From: Anaerolineae bacterium
GTDB lineage: Bacteria; Chloroflexota; Anaerolineae; Aggregatilineales; Aggregatilineaceae
NCBI GenBank assembly: GCA_018056405.1
Contig: JAGPFT010000122.1
Location: forward strand, 1-7,779
Direction of reading: 5' to 3'
DNA length: 7,779 nucleotides
In this document: positions 1 through 6,444 of the stretch, piece by piece
Layout: every line of letters starts with the position of its first letter
How positions within the stretch are numbered: the first letter of the stretch is position 1
Notes under the pieces: model-generated
Databases searched by the model: none
Seen by the model: only the letters and a program-made list of their open reading frames with translations
What the model was told of the DNA's origin: nothing
Position numbers and translations under genes: made by a program

Positions 1-1176
1 GACGCTCTGGCGCGTGGTGCGCTGCTTGGCGCTCTGCTGGGAATGGCCTTCTTCGCCGGGTTCGTGCTGCGCGACCGCGTGCCCGCAACCGCCCAGGAAC
101 GCGATGCCGCGCAGTTCAGCCTGCTCGAAGAAGTGGAACACTTGCTGGAGCAGAATTACCTGCGCGAGCTTCCGCCCCATGCGGAGATGGAATACGCGGC
201 CATACGCGGCTACCTGGGCGCGCTCAATGATCCTTTCACCTTCTTCATTGATCCGCCGGTCGCCCAGAACGAGTCCGAAGTGCTGGCCGGTCAATATGGG
301 GGCATCGGCGTGCAGGTTAAGCGCGACGAGCGCGGCGACCTGGTGCTCTTCCCCTTCCGCGACGGCCCGGCGGCCCGCGCTGGCATCACTGACGGCGACT
401 TGTTGCTGGCAGTGAACGGCGTGCCCATTCCGCCCCAAGAGCGGCTGGATGTCGTGGATCGGATGCTGCGCGGCGAGGTCGGTGAAGGGCGCGGCGTGAG
501 GGTGACTGTGCGCCAGCCCGACTCCACGACCGCGCGTGACACCTTCATCGCCTTCGAGGTCGTGAGGGTGCCCTCGGTGGTCTGGCGCGTGCTGCGCGAG
601 GCCCCCAGCCTGGGCTACGTGCAGATCATTCGCTTCACGGCACGCACGCCGGAAGAATTACATACCGCTCTGGCCGATCTTGAGGCGCAGAACGTCGAAG
701 GGCTGATCCTCGACCTGCGCGGCAACTCCGGCGGCCTGCTGCAAGAGTCGGTGGCGGTAGCGTCGGAGTTCCTTGACGGCGGCGTGGTCTTCTACGAGCG
801 AACGCGCAGCGGCGAGACGGAGACTCTCGCCGCGCCGGGCGGCGCGGCCCTCGACCAACCACTTGCGGTGCTGGTGGATTACGGCACGGCCAGCGCCGCC
901 GAACTGGTGGCCGGCGCCATCCGCGACCGGGGACGGGGCATCCTCATCGGCCAGAAGACCTACGGCAAGGGGTCAGTCCAGCTCATTTTCCGCCTGGCTG
1001 ACGGCTCATCCATTCATATCACCTCTGCCGAATGGTTCACGCCCGCGCGCGCCGCCCTGGACGGCCAGGGCCTTGCGCCGGACATTGCCATGATCCCGGC
1101 GGAAGATGGGCGCGATGTCGAGTTAGGCGAAGCCATCCGCTATCTGACAGCATCCCGCGCCCAGACCGTCAGCTAG
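1..1176 (+). CDS. S41 family C-terminal processing peptidase, 5'-truncated by the window edge
   Basis: Membrane-anchored serine peptidase of the CtpA/CtpB/Prc family, which cleaves proteins near their C-termini outside the membrane. The frame is open from base 1, so the ATG at 43 is probably internal: the codons before it already encode part of a hydrophobic helix. Counting codons from base 1, 391 are visible: transmembrane anchor about 4-22, PDZ domain about 98-180 beginning with a GGIG motif, and the S41 core from about 190 with LDLRGNSGG at 237-245. The nucleophile is Ser298 (in GTASAAE), with Lys323 (GKGSVQ) and Gln327. The +25 and +29 spacings match the Ser-Lys-Gln triad known for this family, so the enzyme should be active. 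The protein ends soon after the core, with no added C-terminal domain. A paralogue starts 56 bases downstream. The substrate is unknown. The family call is certain; the individual ctp name is not. Confidence 0.96.
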   Translation, partial: DALARGALLGALLGMAFFAGFVLRDRVPATAQERDAAQFSLLEEVEHLLEQNYLRELPPHAEMEYAAIRGYLGALNDPFTFFIDPPVAQNESEVLAGQYGGIGVQVKRDERGDLVLFPFRDGPAARAGITDGDLLLAVNGVPIPPQERLDVVDRMLRGEVGEGRGVRVTVRQPDSTTARDTFIAFEVVRVPSVVWRVLREAPSLGYVQIIRFTARTPEELHTALADLEAQNVEGLILDLRGNSGGLLQESVAVASEFLDGGVVFYERTRSGETETLAAPGGAALDQPLAVLVDYGTASAAELVAGAIRDRGRGILIGQKTYGKGSVQLIFRLADGSSIHITSAEWFTPARAALDGQGLAPDIAMIPAEDGRDVELGEAIRYLTASRAQTVS

Positions 1177-1232
1177 ATGGCGCAGTCAGCAGCGGAACCG
1201 GCGCATAGTATCTAGACGGGAGACGATACCTC

Positions 1233-2474
1233 ATGCTCGTCCACAAGCCAGGGGATAATTCCCCTTCTGCCCCAGCAAAACACCTCACCTCGCCGCTGCG
1301 GACGCAGATGCTTTTCGCCGGGGCGCTGATCGCCGCTGTTGCTTTCCTCGGCGGGGTCTGGTTTGCTGGCCGGCTGGATTCCCCGCACAACACCGATGAG
1401 TTTGACCTGTTCTGGCAAAGCTGGGCCATCCTCGAAGAGGAGTTCTATTACGATCTGCCCCCCGATCAGGAGTTGATCTATGGCGCTGCTCAGGGACTCC
1501 TCTCCGCAGCCGGAGATCGCTATACATTCTTTGCCCCGCCCCAGGCAGCGGCCTACGACCGGCAGACCCTTGCCGGGGAATTCGGTGGCATTGGCGCGTA
1601 TGTGGGCCAGGATGCAGAGGGCCGGCTGGTAATTACGGCGCTGTTCTCAGGGTTCCCGGCCAAAGAGGCGGGCTTGCTGGTCCAAGACGTGATCGAAGAG
1701 GTGGACGGCGTATCCATCGCCGGATGGACGCTGGAGGCTGCCGTCGGGCGGCTGCGCGGTGAGGTCGGCAGCCAGGTGACCCTCTCCGTCTATCGTCCGG
1801 CGGATGGCTCACGCTTCACGGTGGCGATCACGCGCGCCCGCGTCGAATTGCCCACCGTCATCGCCGATACTTATGAGAGCGTCGGGTACGTGCGCCTGTT
1901 CACCTTCAATGACCGGGCCACTGAGTTGCTCGAAGAGGAGATCAGGGCGCTGATCGAGCAAGGGGTTACAGGGCTGATCCTCGACCTGCGCGGTAATCCT
2001 GGAGGGCTGCTCGATCAGGCGGTGAGCGTGAGCGATCTGTTTCTCGATGAAGGCGTGATCGTCACGCAGCAAGATCGGGGGGGACACCGTTCGACCTACC
2101 GCTCGCAGACCGGCCAGATCGCCGAAGACATCCCGCTTGTCGTGCTCATAGATGGCGGGAGCGCCAGCGCATCCGAGGTTGTGGCCGGGGCGCTGCAAGA
2201 TCGAGGGCGCGCTGCGCTCATCGGTCAGCCGAGCTTCGGCAAAGGGTCAGTACAGCACGTCCATGACCTGCCAGATGGTTCGCAGGTGCATGTGACGGTC
2301 GCCCTATGGTTCACGCCCAACGAGACACCCATCCAGGATCAGGGACTTGTCCCCGACATTGTTGTAGACGACTCGGCAGCCGACACTGAGCGTGATCCAT
2401 TCGTTGAGGCGGCCCTGGCGTATCTGGCGCAGAGCAAAGACATCACTGAGCCGGAGGCTCAGGCGCTTGAATAA
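1233..2474 (+). CDS. S41 family C-terminal processing peptidase, full length (413 aa)
   Basis: Second CtpA-like serine peptidase, paralogous to the gene just upstream. The ATG at 1233 has a GGAG at 1219-1222, ten bases before it. Residues 1-23 are a short polar cytoplasmic stretch and about 25-46 a single membrane helix, so the bulk should lie outside the membrane. A helical region (about 55-110) leads into a PDZ domain (about 115-195, GGIG near 118), then the S41 core. LDLRGNPGG is at 250-258. The catalytic residues are Ser312 in GGSASASE, Lys337 in GKGSVQ and Gln341, again at the +25/+29 spacing typical of the family. A charged tail of about 25 residues ends the protein. The two neighbours share domain order and several blocks (PPxxE.xY, TFF.PP, LRGEVG) but differ widely elsewhere, so this is an old duplication. 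smpB follows after 13 bases, implying co-transcription. Substrate not predictable. Confidence 0.97.
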   Translation: MLVHKPGDNSPSAPAKHLTSPLRTQMLFAGALIAAVAFLGGVWFAGRLDSPHNTDEFDLFWQSWAILEEEFYYDLPPDQELIYGAAQGLLSAAGDRYTFFAPPQAAAYDRQTLAGEFGGIGAYVGQDAEGRLVITALFSGFPAKEAGLLVQDVIEEVDGVSIAGWTLEAAVGRLRGEVGSQVTLSVYRPADGSRFTVAITRARVELPTVIADTYESVGYVRLFTFNDRATELLEEEIRALIEQGVTGLILDLRGNPGGLLDQAVSVSDLFLDEGVIVTQQDRGGHRSTYRSQTGQIAEDIPLVVLIDGGSASASEVVAGALQDRGRAALIGQPSFGKGSVQHVHDLPDGSQVHVTVALWFTPNETPIQDQGLVPDIVVDDSAADTERDPFVEAALAYLAQSKDITEPEAQALE

Positions 2475-2487
2475 CAGGTGACTCACA

Positions 2488-2946
2488 GTGAGCGAAGATC
2501 GCAAAGTTATCTCGACCAATCGCAAGGCACGGCACGATTACGAACTGTTGGACACTTTTGAGGCCGGGCTGGTTCTCACCGGCTCTGAGATCAAGTCCAT
2601 TCGCGCCGGGCACGTTAATTTGCGCGAGGGGTACATCCTGCCGCGCGACGGCGAGCTATGGCTGATCAACACGCATATCGCCTCCTACGATCAGGCGGGC
2701 CGCTACGGGCATGATCCGCTGCGCCCGCGCAAGCTGCTGCTGCATCGCCAGGAGATCGAGCGGATTCTCGCCCGCGTGCAGGAGAAGGGGCTGACCCTTG
2801 TCCCCACGCAGCTTTACCTGGTGCGCGGGCGAGCCAAAATCGAGATCGCTCTGGCGCGCGGCAAGCGGCAGTACGACAAGCGCGAGACGCTGCGCAAGCG
2901 CGACAGCCAGCGCCAGATCGAGCGGTCTCTGCGCGACCGCGACTAG
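2488..2946 (+). CDS. smpB: SsrA-binding protein SmpB (152 aa)
   Basis: SmpB binds tmRNA and carries it to ribosomes stalled on mRNAs lacking a stop codon, starting trans-translation. Family signatures run in order: NRKARHDYEL (11-20), the GLVLTGSEIKSIRAG block (27-41), RPRKLLLHRQEIERI and GLTLVP in the middle, and GRAKIEIALARGKRQYDKRETLRKRD towards the end. The positively charged C-terminal tail is present; in the family it becomes helical in the empty mRNA channel of the ribosome. The length is normal (usually about 150-160 residues). The start is a GTG, supported by AGGTG at 2476-2480 seven bases before it. It lies 13 bases after the upstream peptidase and 10 before the next gene, so it is mid-operon. 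In many bacteria smpB is near the tmRNA gene, but no tmRNA was recognised in this window. Identification is secure. Confidence 0.98.
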   Translation: MSEDRKVISTNRKARHDYELLDTFEAGLVLTGSEIKSIRAGHVNLREGYILPRDGELWLINTHIASYDQAGRYGHDPLRPRKLLLHRQEIERILARVQEKGLTLVPTQLYLVRGRAKIEIALARGKRQYDKRETLRKRDSQRQIERSLRDRD

Positions 2947-2956
2947 CTGCCAGACT

Positions 2957-3775
2957 ATGAATGTGCACCCAGGGCCAGAGCGCCTGCCCGCCACCATCCG
3001 CGAGATCAACGACCTGCCGCACGCGCAGAAGTGCGCTCTCTACGCGACACTGATCCCCACCTGGGTCTATGCACGGCTGGGCATTGCCCCCTACGATCCC
3101 GCCGCCGGCGACCATCCCGCCGTGCGCTTCCGCTGTCCGGCTGGTAGTAGCTCCGTTGAGATTTCCGTCTACAGTGCAACCGATAGGGATGAGCCAGCCA
3201 TCACCCTGCACATGGGCGACACGCCCCACGCTCAGTTGATCGTCATGATGGTCGTGGCCAACGATCCTGCTTCGCCACGCTTCAACATTGACATTGACGA
3301 GCAAGGCCGCGACACGCAGCTTGGCACCCGCACGCGCAATATCCCCGAAGAGTTGCGCGCTATGCGCGCCGGATTGGGGCCGGGCCAGGTGCGAGCAGGG
3401 CTGCGCCTGTTCCGCGCGGCGCTGCCCGCTTTTGAAGAATTCGTCAGCCGCATGGGACACGCCCTGTTCTTCATCGAGCCGCTGTTCTACCACAACGCGA
3501 TCACCTTCGAGCGATATGGCTTCGCTTACTCGCGCGGCCTGCAGAAGATGCACTCCATACACCGTGAGTTCAAGCCCGGCGGAGTGTTCCACGCCCGTCT
3601 GGACGGCTCCACGCCCTTCCGCTCGCCGGACGCCTGGCGCTCGATCACCGGTCGCTCCTGGGCCATTCACGACGGCATTCTCGATGAGCCGTTTGGCGGC
3701 GTGCTCATGTACAAGCGCGTTGGTATCCACGCCGGCATCGAGACCTTCCCTGGCGCTGTGTGGTCCTCCGGGTGA
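2957..3775 (+). CDS. Uncharacterised protein (272 aa) downstream of smpB
   Basis: I do not recognise a named family. From the ATG at 2957 the product is a soluble protein of 272 residues with no signal peptide or membrane helix. The N-terminal part has a predicted helix (IREINDLPHAQKCALYATLIP) and a beta-rich region with several acidic and His residues. The C-terminal half holds the most distinctive stretch: FIEPLFYHNAITFERYGFAYSRGLQKM, then HREFKPGG and a run rich in Gly, Phe and His. Its ERYGF wording superficially resembles GNAT acetyltransferases, but no acetyl-CoA loop is evident, so I do not assign that. The start is uncertain: it is 10 bases after smpB with no clear Shine-Dalgarno, and a GTG at 2963 is an alternative. 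An in-frame ATG at 2798 would overlap smpB by about 150 bases and is unlikely. Spacing suggests the same operon as smpB. The element at 3811 begins 35 bases after the stop. Confidence 0.85.
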   Translation: MNVHPGPERLPATIREINDLPHAQKCALYATLIPTWVYARLGIAPYDPAAGDHPAVRFRCPAGSSSVEISVYSATDRDEPAITLHMGDTPHAQLIVMMVVANDPASPRFNIDIDEQGRDTQLGTRTRNIPEELRAMRAGLGPGQVRAGLRLFRAALPAFEEFVSRMGHALFFIEPLFYHNAITFERYGFAYSRGLQKMHSIHREFKPGGVFHARLDGSTPFRSPDAWRSITGRSWAIHDGILDEPFGGVLMYKRVGIHAGIETFPGAVWSSG

Positions 3776-3810
3776 GCGCCGCCCGCGTTCTGCTCAACAC
3801 TCACTCAGCG

Positions 3811-4000
3811 GGGACGAGCAAAGCCTATCAGGGAGGGATGCTGCTCTGCGGCACTCGCTTGACCTCACCCCCGCTCGGCACTGGCACGCCTCGCCGCCCC
3901 CTCTCCGTTGACGGAGAGAGGGAAGAGCCGGGCGTAGCGAGGCCAGGGGGTGAGGTCACGCCCTACCTCAGGCAAATGGCCGACAGCCCTTCACGCACCC
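3811..4000 (+). mobile_element. MITE-like palindromic element, copy 1 (190 bp)
   Basis: Non-coding palindromic element. The inner perfect arms GACCTCACCCCC (3861-3872) and GGGGGTGAGGTC (3946-3957) flank a central hairpin with stem CTCTCCGT / ACGGAGAG (two-base loop). Between them lie GCTCGGC (3873-3879) and GCCTCGC (3888-3894), whose partners at 3928-3934 and 3937-3943 come in the same left-to-right order rather than nested. The outer ends resemble copy 2: a GCAAAG motif at 3818-3823 on the left and CACGCACCC at 3992-4000 on the right. The 9-mers CACTCAGCG (3802-3810) and GACTCAGCG (4001-4009) abut the element and match at 8 of 9 bases, as a target-site duplication would. There is no open frame of interest. 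It follows the operon ending at 3775 and precedes the tRNA promoter. Strand is set arbitrarily to match copy 2. Confidence 0.7.
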
Positions 4001-4036
4001 GACTCAGCGCTCAATCTGGCGTGCGCGGCCAGGTGT

Positions 4037-4045
4037 TGTTATGAT
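4037..4045 (+). promoter_or_regulatory. Extended -10 promoter for tRNA-Arg
   Basis: TGT followed by TATGAT (5 of 6 to TATAAT) forms an extended -10 element. The predicted start near 4052 leaves a leader of about 6 bases before the tRNA at 4058. The -35 position (about 4017-4022) has only weak similarity to consensus, which extended -10 promoters tolerate. Confidence 0.55.
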
Positions 4046-4057
4046 TCAGCGCCATAG

Positions 4058-4130
4058 GCCGCCGTAGCTCAGTGGATAGAGCGCTAGTCTTCGGAACTAG
4101 GCGTCGCGGGTTCGAGTCCTGCCGGCGGCA
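4058..4130 (+). tRNA. tRNA-Arg, anticodon UCG
   Basis: A full cloverleaf of 73 bases can be drawn. The acceptor stem GCCGCCG (4058-4064) pairs with CGGCGGC (4123-4129), and the discriminator is A4130. The D stem is GCTC/GAGC with loop AGTGGATA. The anticodon stem CTAGT/ACTAG (4084-4088 and 4096-4100) closes loop CTTCGGA, giving anticodon TCG at 4091-4093, which reads CGA arginine codons. The variable loop has 5 bases; the T stem GCGGG/CCTGC (one G-T wobble) closes loop TTCGAGT. The CCA end is not encoded (TTC follows), so it must be added enzymatically. It is a single isolated tRNA with its own putative promoter and terminator, between two direct copies of the palindromic element. Confidence 0.97.
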
Positions 4131-4138
4131 TTCACAGC

Positions 4139-4175
4139 CAGCCAGCGTCACTCTGCGCTGGCTGCGTCGTTCTCT
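4139..4175 (+). terminator. Hairpin downstream of tRNA-Arg
   Basis: A perfect 9-bp stem CAGCCAGCG (4139-4147) / CGCTGGCTG (4156-4164) with an 8-base loop starts 9 bases after the tRNA. The tail CGTCGTTCTCT is only moderately T-rich, so it may be a weak intrinsic terminator or a 3' processing or stabilising hairpin. Confidence 0.55.
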
Positions 4176-4179
4176 GTGG

Positions 4180-4363
4180 GGGGTGTGTGCAAAGTCTGTC
4201 AAGTGGGCTGCCATACCCCGGTTTACCTCACCCCCGCTCGGCGCTAACGCGCCTCGCCGCCCCCTCTCCAGCATGGAGAGGGGGCAAGCCGAGCGCAGCG
4301 AGGCCGGGGGTGAGGTCAATGCCTCCGCGCCGAGCGACTCGCTGGCGACCTTTGCACGCACCC
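4180..4363 (+). mobile_element. MITE-like palindromic element, copy 2 (184 bp), clearest terminal inverted repeats
   Basis: The best-preserved copy. Terminal inverted repeats are GGGTGTGTGCAAAG (4181-4194) and CTTTGCACGCACCC (4350-4363), which match at 13 of 14 positions. Inside, ACCTCACCCCC (4225-4235) pairs with GGGGGTGAGGT (4306-4316), and a central hairpin CCCCCTCTCCA / TGGAGAGGGGG (4260-4270 and 4274-4284) has a three-base loop. GCTCGGC (4236-4242) and GCCTCGC (4251-4257) have complements at 4288-4294 and at 4297-4303, in non-nested order. The flanking 9-mers TCTCTGTGG (4171-4179) and TTGCTGTGG (4364-4372) agree at 7 of 9 bases and abut the element. No protein is encoded, so movement would depend on a transposase elsewhere. 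It lies in direct orientation to copy 1, with the tRNA between them, and ends 13 bases before the trpS -35. Confidence 0.75.
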
Positions 4364-4376
4364 TTGCTGTGGAAGG

Positions 4377-4405
4377 TTGCCTGCCCCCTGCCCCGGTGCT
4401 AGAAT
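4377..4405 (+). promoter_or_regulatory. sigma70-type promoter of trpS
   Basis: TTGCCT (4377-4382; 4 of 6 to consensus), a 17-base spacer, then TAGAAT (4400-4405; 5 of 6). The predicted start near 4412 gives a leader of about 50 bases, too short for a T-box. It begins 5 bases after the 9-mer flanking element copy 2. Confidence 0.65.
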
Positions 4406-4444
4406 TCCTCTCATTGGCATGTATGACAATCCCATCGCACCCGT

Positions 4445-4450
4445 AGAAGG
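4445..4450 (+). promoter_or_regulatory. Shine-Dalgarno sequence deciding the trpS start
   Basis: AGAAGG lies 10 bases before the ATG at 4461. The upstream in-frame ATG at 4419 has no such sequence and would sit only about 7 bases after the predicted transcription start, so 4461 is preferred. Confidence 0.6.
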
Positions 4451-4460
4451 CAGTCTCTTG

Positions 4461-5492
4461 ATGAGTGTTCCCGGTTTGAAACAGCGCAAGCGTGTGCTTT
4501 CTGGCGTTCAGCCATCCGGCAGCCTGACTATCGGCAACTATGTCGGCGCGCTCAAGCAATGGGCGCGCGAGCAGCACAACTTCGAGAGTTTTTTCTGCGT
4601 GGTAGACCTGCACGCCGTCACCGTGCCCTACAACCCGGCTGAACTGCGCGCCAAAACCCGCGAGGTTGCTGCACTCTACCTGGCCTGTGGGATTGACCCC
4701 GCCATTTCGACTGTCTTCGTCCAGTCGCACATTCCGGCACACAGCGAGCTAACCTGGCTGCTCAACTGTGTCACCCCGCTTGGCTGGCTGAACCGCATGA
4801 CCCAGTTCAAGGACAAGGCCGCCCGGCAGCAGGCCGACTCGGTGGCGGCGGGGTTGCTGGATTATCCGGTGCTGATGGCGGCGGACATCCTGCTCTACCA
4901 GGCCGATGCCGTGCCAGTGGGGGACGATCAGCGCCAGCACCTCGAGCTGACGCGCGACATCGCCCAGCGCTTCAACAACCTGTTTGGGGAGACTTTCACC
5001 GTTCCCGAAGTGATGATTCCGCCTTCTGGCGCGCGGATTAAGGGGCTTGACGATCCGCTGACTAAGATGAGCAAGAGCCTGACCGAATCCGAGTACCATG
5101 CGGTCTATCTGCTTGACCCCCCCGATCGCGTCAAGAGAAAGATCATGCGCGCAGTGACGGATTCGGGCCGCGACATCCGCTTCAGCGACGACCCGGAGAA
5201 GGCCGGTGTGAATAACCTGCTAGAGATTTATGAGGCTTTCACCGGCGAATCGCGCGAGGCGATTGAGACTCATTTCGCCCAGGCGCGTGGCTATGGCGAC
5301 CTCAAGAAGCAGGTGGCCGAAGTCGTCAACGCCGCCTTGCAGCCAATCCAGCAGCGTTACCGGGAACTGACCAGCGACAAGCGCTTCATTGACGAATTGC
5401 TGGCCCAGGGCGCACAGCGCGCCAGCCTGGTAGCCAATGTAACGCTTGCGCGAGCACGAGAGAACATGGGGTTTCTCATGCCGCCAGGCTAA
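4461..5492 (+). CDS. trpS: Tryptophanyl-tRNA synthetase (343 aa)
   Basis: Class I aminoacyl-tRNA synthetase that joins tryptophan to tRNA-Trp using ATP, in the cytoplasm. With the ATG at 4461 the protein has 343 residues, the usual bacterial size. The N-terminal SGVQPSGSLTIGNYVGAL block contains the HIGH-equivalent TIGN at 23-26; the second ATP-binding signature KMSKS is at 202-206 (DPLTKMSKSLTE). Other TrpS hallmarks are FVQSHIPAHSEL..LLNCVTPLGWLNRMTQFK, the LLDYPVLMAADILLYQAD.VPVGDDQRQHLELTRDIAQRFN block, and a helical C-terminal part ending RENMGF. Nothing appears missing. Frame openness extends upstream to 4377, but that region holds the promoter, and AGAAGG at 4445-4450 supports 4461. 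No T-box or Trp-rich leader peptide is present, so regulation by a dedicated attenuator is not indicated. A zinc-ribbon gene follows after 17 bases and is probably co-transcribed. Confidence 0.98.
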   Translation: MSVPGLKQRKRVLSGVQPSGSLTIGNYVGALKQWAREQHNFESFFCVVDLHAVTVPYNPAELRAKTREVAALYLACGIDPAISTVFVQSHIPAHSELTWLLNCVTPLGWLNRMTQFKDKAARQQADSVAAGLLDYPVLMAADILLYQADAVPVGDDQRQHLELTRDIAQRFNNLFGETFTVPEVMIPPSGARIKGLDDPLTKMSKSLTESEYHAVYLLDPPDRVKRKIMRAVTDSGRDIRFSDDPEKAGVNNLLEIYEAFTGESREAIETHFAQARGYGDLKKQVAEVVNAALQPIQQRYRELTSDKRFIDELLAQGAQRASLVANVTLARARENMGFLMPPG

Positions 5493-5509
5493 CCGGTGAG
5501 GGAGTTGCC

Positions 5510-6235
5510 GTGAATGGCGAGCCTCGCCCGCTGATCCCGCCGCTTGAGGGGTGCCTTTACTGTCACCGTGAAGGCACTACGTCCCTGGCTGAAAGGCGGA
5601 GCTTCCTTGATCCAGCGGGCGCTCGCCTGCTGTTGCGGTGCAGTCACTGTCACTCGGTAGCCGAGCTAGACTACGATCCACAGCACACCGATTCCTGGCG
5701 CATCCGCTACCGGCGCACAAACCACGACCCGCGCTATTATTACGTAGCTGTCCACTACGGCAGGCACGAGTGGCTGGATGCACCCGATGCCCTGGAGATC
5801 AGCCGGCGCGGCTTCGCGCAGCGCATCCGGGTGCGCCAGGCGGAGGCGGGTGACTTCTCGTGGATAGACCCCGCGCCTATCCACACACCTCTGGCGCTCC
5901 GCCCCAACGAAGTAATCCTGCTTGACCTGTCCGCTGTCACCCTGCGTGAGATCTCGCGGGTGGGCCTTTTCGTCCGTCCCAACCGGGGCCGGATTCTGGA
6001 CTCCGGCAAGTGCTGCGTGAGCACGCAGCGCCTGCACTTGCTGGGGCAGCGCCTCCAGTGGGCACATGACCTGACTGCTGTCGAGCGCGCCTTATACAAC
6101 GATCAGTATTGGCTGGTCATTGTGCGCGATGCGAGCCGGTGGCTGCAATACACGGGCATCTACACCGAGGACGGGGCTGATCCGCAGCTTGTGGTTACAG
6201 TGGTAGACTACCTGGCGCTGCATCCTTCTGACTGA
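5510..6235 (+). CDS. Uncharacterised zinc-ribbon protein (241 aa), probably co-transcribed with trpS
   Basis: No named family recognised. The GTG start at 5510 is supported by GGAG at 5501-5504, five bases before it; the nearby ATG at 5514 is out of frame. The N-terminus holds two CxxC pairs, C15-C18 and C44-C47, with adjacent histidines (H19, H46, H48), the layout of a zinc ribbon. The central region (about 60-150) is rich in Arg, His and Tyr and has no membrane helix. The stretch from about 158 to 235 (NRGRILDSGKCCVSTQRLHLLGQRLQW..., then LYNDQYWLVIVRD) alternates short strands in the style of bacterial PH/GRAM-like domains, where a ''T..RL.f'' strand is typical; this is an inference from pattern only. 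C168-C169 is an odd adjacent pair within it. The gap to trpS is 17 bases, implying one transcript, but nothing shows a role in tRNA charging. Element copy 3 starts 15 bases after the stop. Confidence 0.85.
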   Translation: MNGEPRPLIPPLEGCLYCHREGTTSLAERRSFLDPAGARLLLRCSHCHSVAELDYDPQHTDSWRIRYRRTNHDPRYYYVAVHYGRHEWLDAPDALEISRRGFAQRIRVRQAEAGDFSWIDPAPIHTPLALRPNEVILLDLSAVTLREISRVGLFVRPNRGRILDSGKCCVSTQRLHLLGQRLQWAHDLTAVERALYNDQYWLVIVRDASRWLQYTGIYTEDGADPQLVVTVVDYLALHPSD

Positions 6236-6250
6236 CAGAGGCCGGATTGG

Positions 6251-6444
6251 GGGTGTTGGGGTGAAGGTTGTCAGCGACTCGCTTGACGCAAGGGCATTGA
6301 CCTCACCCCCAGCCTCGCCACACTCGGCTTGCCCCTCTCCAGCATCAGCATAGAGAGGGGGCGGCGAGGTCCGCGTCAGCAGGCCGAGCGGGGGTGAGGT
6401 AAACCAGGGCGGGCAAACTGACTGACAGAAGATTATGCACCCCC
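6251..6444 (-). mobile_element. MITE-like palindromic element, copy 3 (194 bp), inverted
   Basis: Read on the minus strand, this copy shows the same blocks in the same order as copies 1 and 2: ACCTCACCCCC arm, GCTCGGC, CCTCGC, central CCCTCTC hairpin, GCCGAG, GCGAGGC, GGGGGTGAGGT arm. The plus-strand arms are at 6300-6310 and 6390-6400. Similarity to copy 2 continues beyond the arms, for example AGCGACTCGCT at 6273-6283 and TGACAGA with ATGCACCC at the right end. The ends are more diverged than in copy 2. The flanking 9-mers CCGGATTGG (6242-6250) and CCGGTGTGG (6445-6453) match at 7 of 9 bases. The hairpin loop is enlarged, seemingly by a small AGCAT duplication. It lies between convergent genes and could also help end transcription of the trpS unit. 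Confidence 0.65.

Noticed and set aside
2666..3730. Minus-strand open frame of 354 codons opposite smpB and the 272-aa gene
   Set aside because: It is antisense to a certain smpB 3' end and to a plausible operon gene; the translation is Ala/Arg/Gly-rich with no recognisable motif, as expected from GC-rich shadow frames.
3861..4316. CRISPR array
   Set aside because: Only two palindromic copies occur close together, about 180 bases long, with a tRNA between them; there is no regular short repeat-spacer pattern and no cas gene.
3760..4446. Plus-strand open frames through the element copies and the tRNA
   Set aside because: Their translations follow the repeat sequence (HPRSA...RRPLS) and cross the tRNA; they arise from stop-poor GC-rich repeats.
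4423..4446. Seven-codon leader frame (MTIPSHP) before trpS
   Set aside because: It has no Trp codons, no ribosome binding site and no terminator/antiterminator structure around it; its end next to the trpS ribosome binding site is probably chance.
4377..4460. Upstream in-frame starts for trpS (TTG 4377, ATG 4419)
   Set aside because: TTG 4377 is part of the -35 element; ATG 4419 lacks a Shine-Dalgarno and lies almost at the predicted transcription start. The product from 4461 has the normal family length.
4011..4742. Minus-strand open frame of 243 codons
   Set aside because: It runs across the tRNA gene, element copy 2 and the 5' end of trpS, so it cannot be a real gene.
6228..6429. CTGACTGACAGA pair as the target-site duplication of element copy 3
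   Set aside because: Alignment with copy 2 continues to about 6444, so the right-hand 12-mer lies inside the element. The 9-mers at 6242-6250 and 6445-6453 fit the true ends better.
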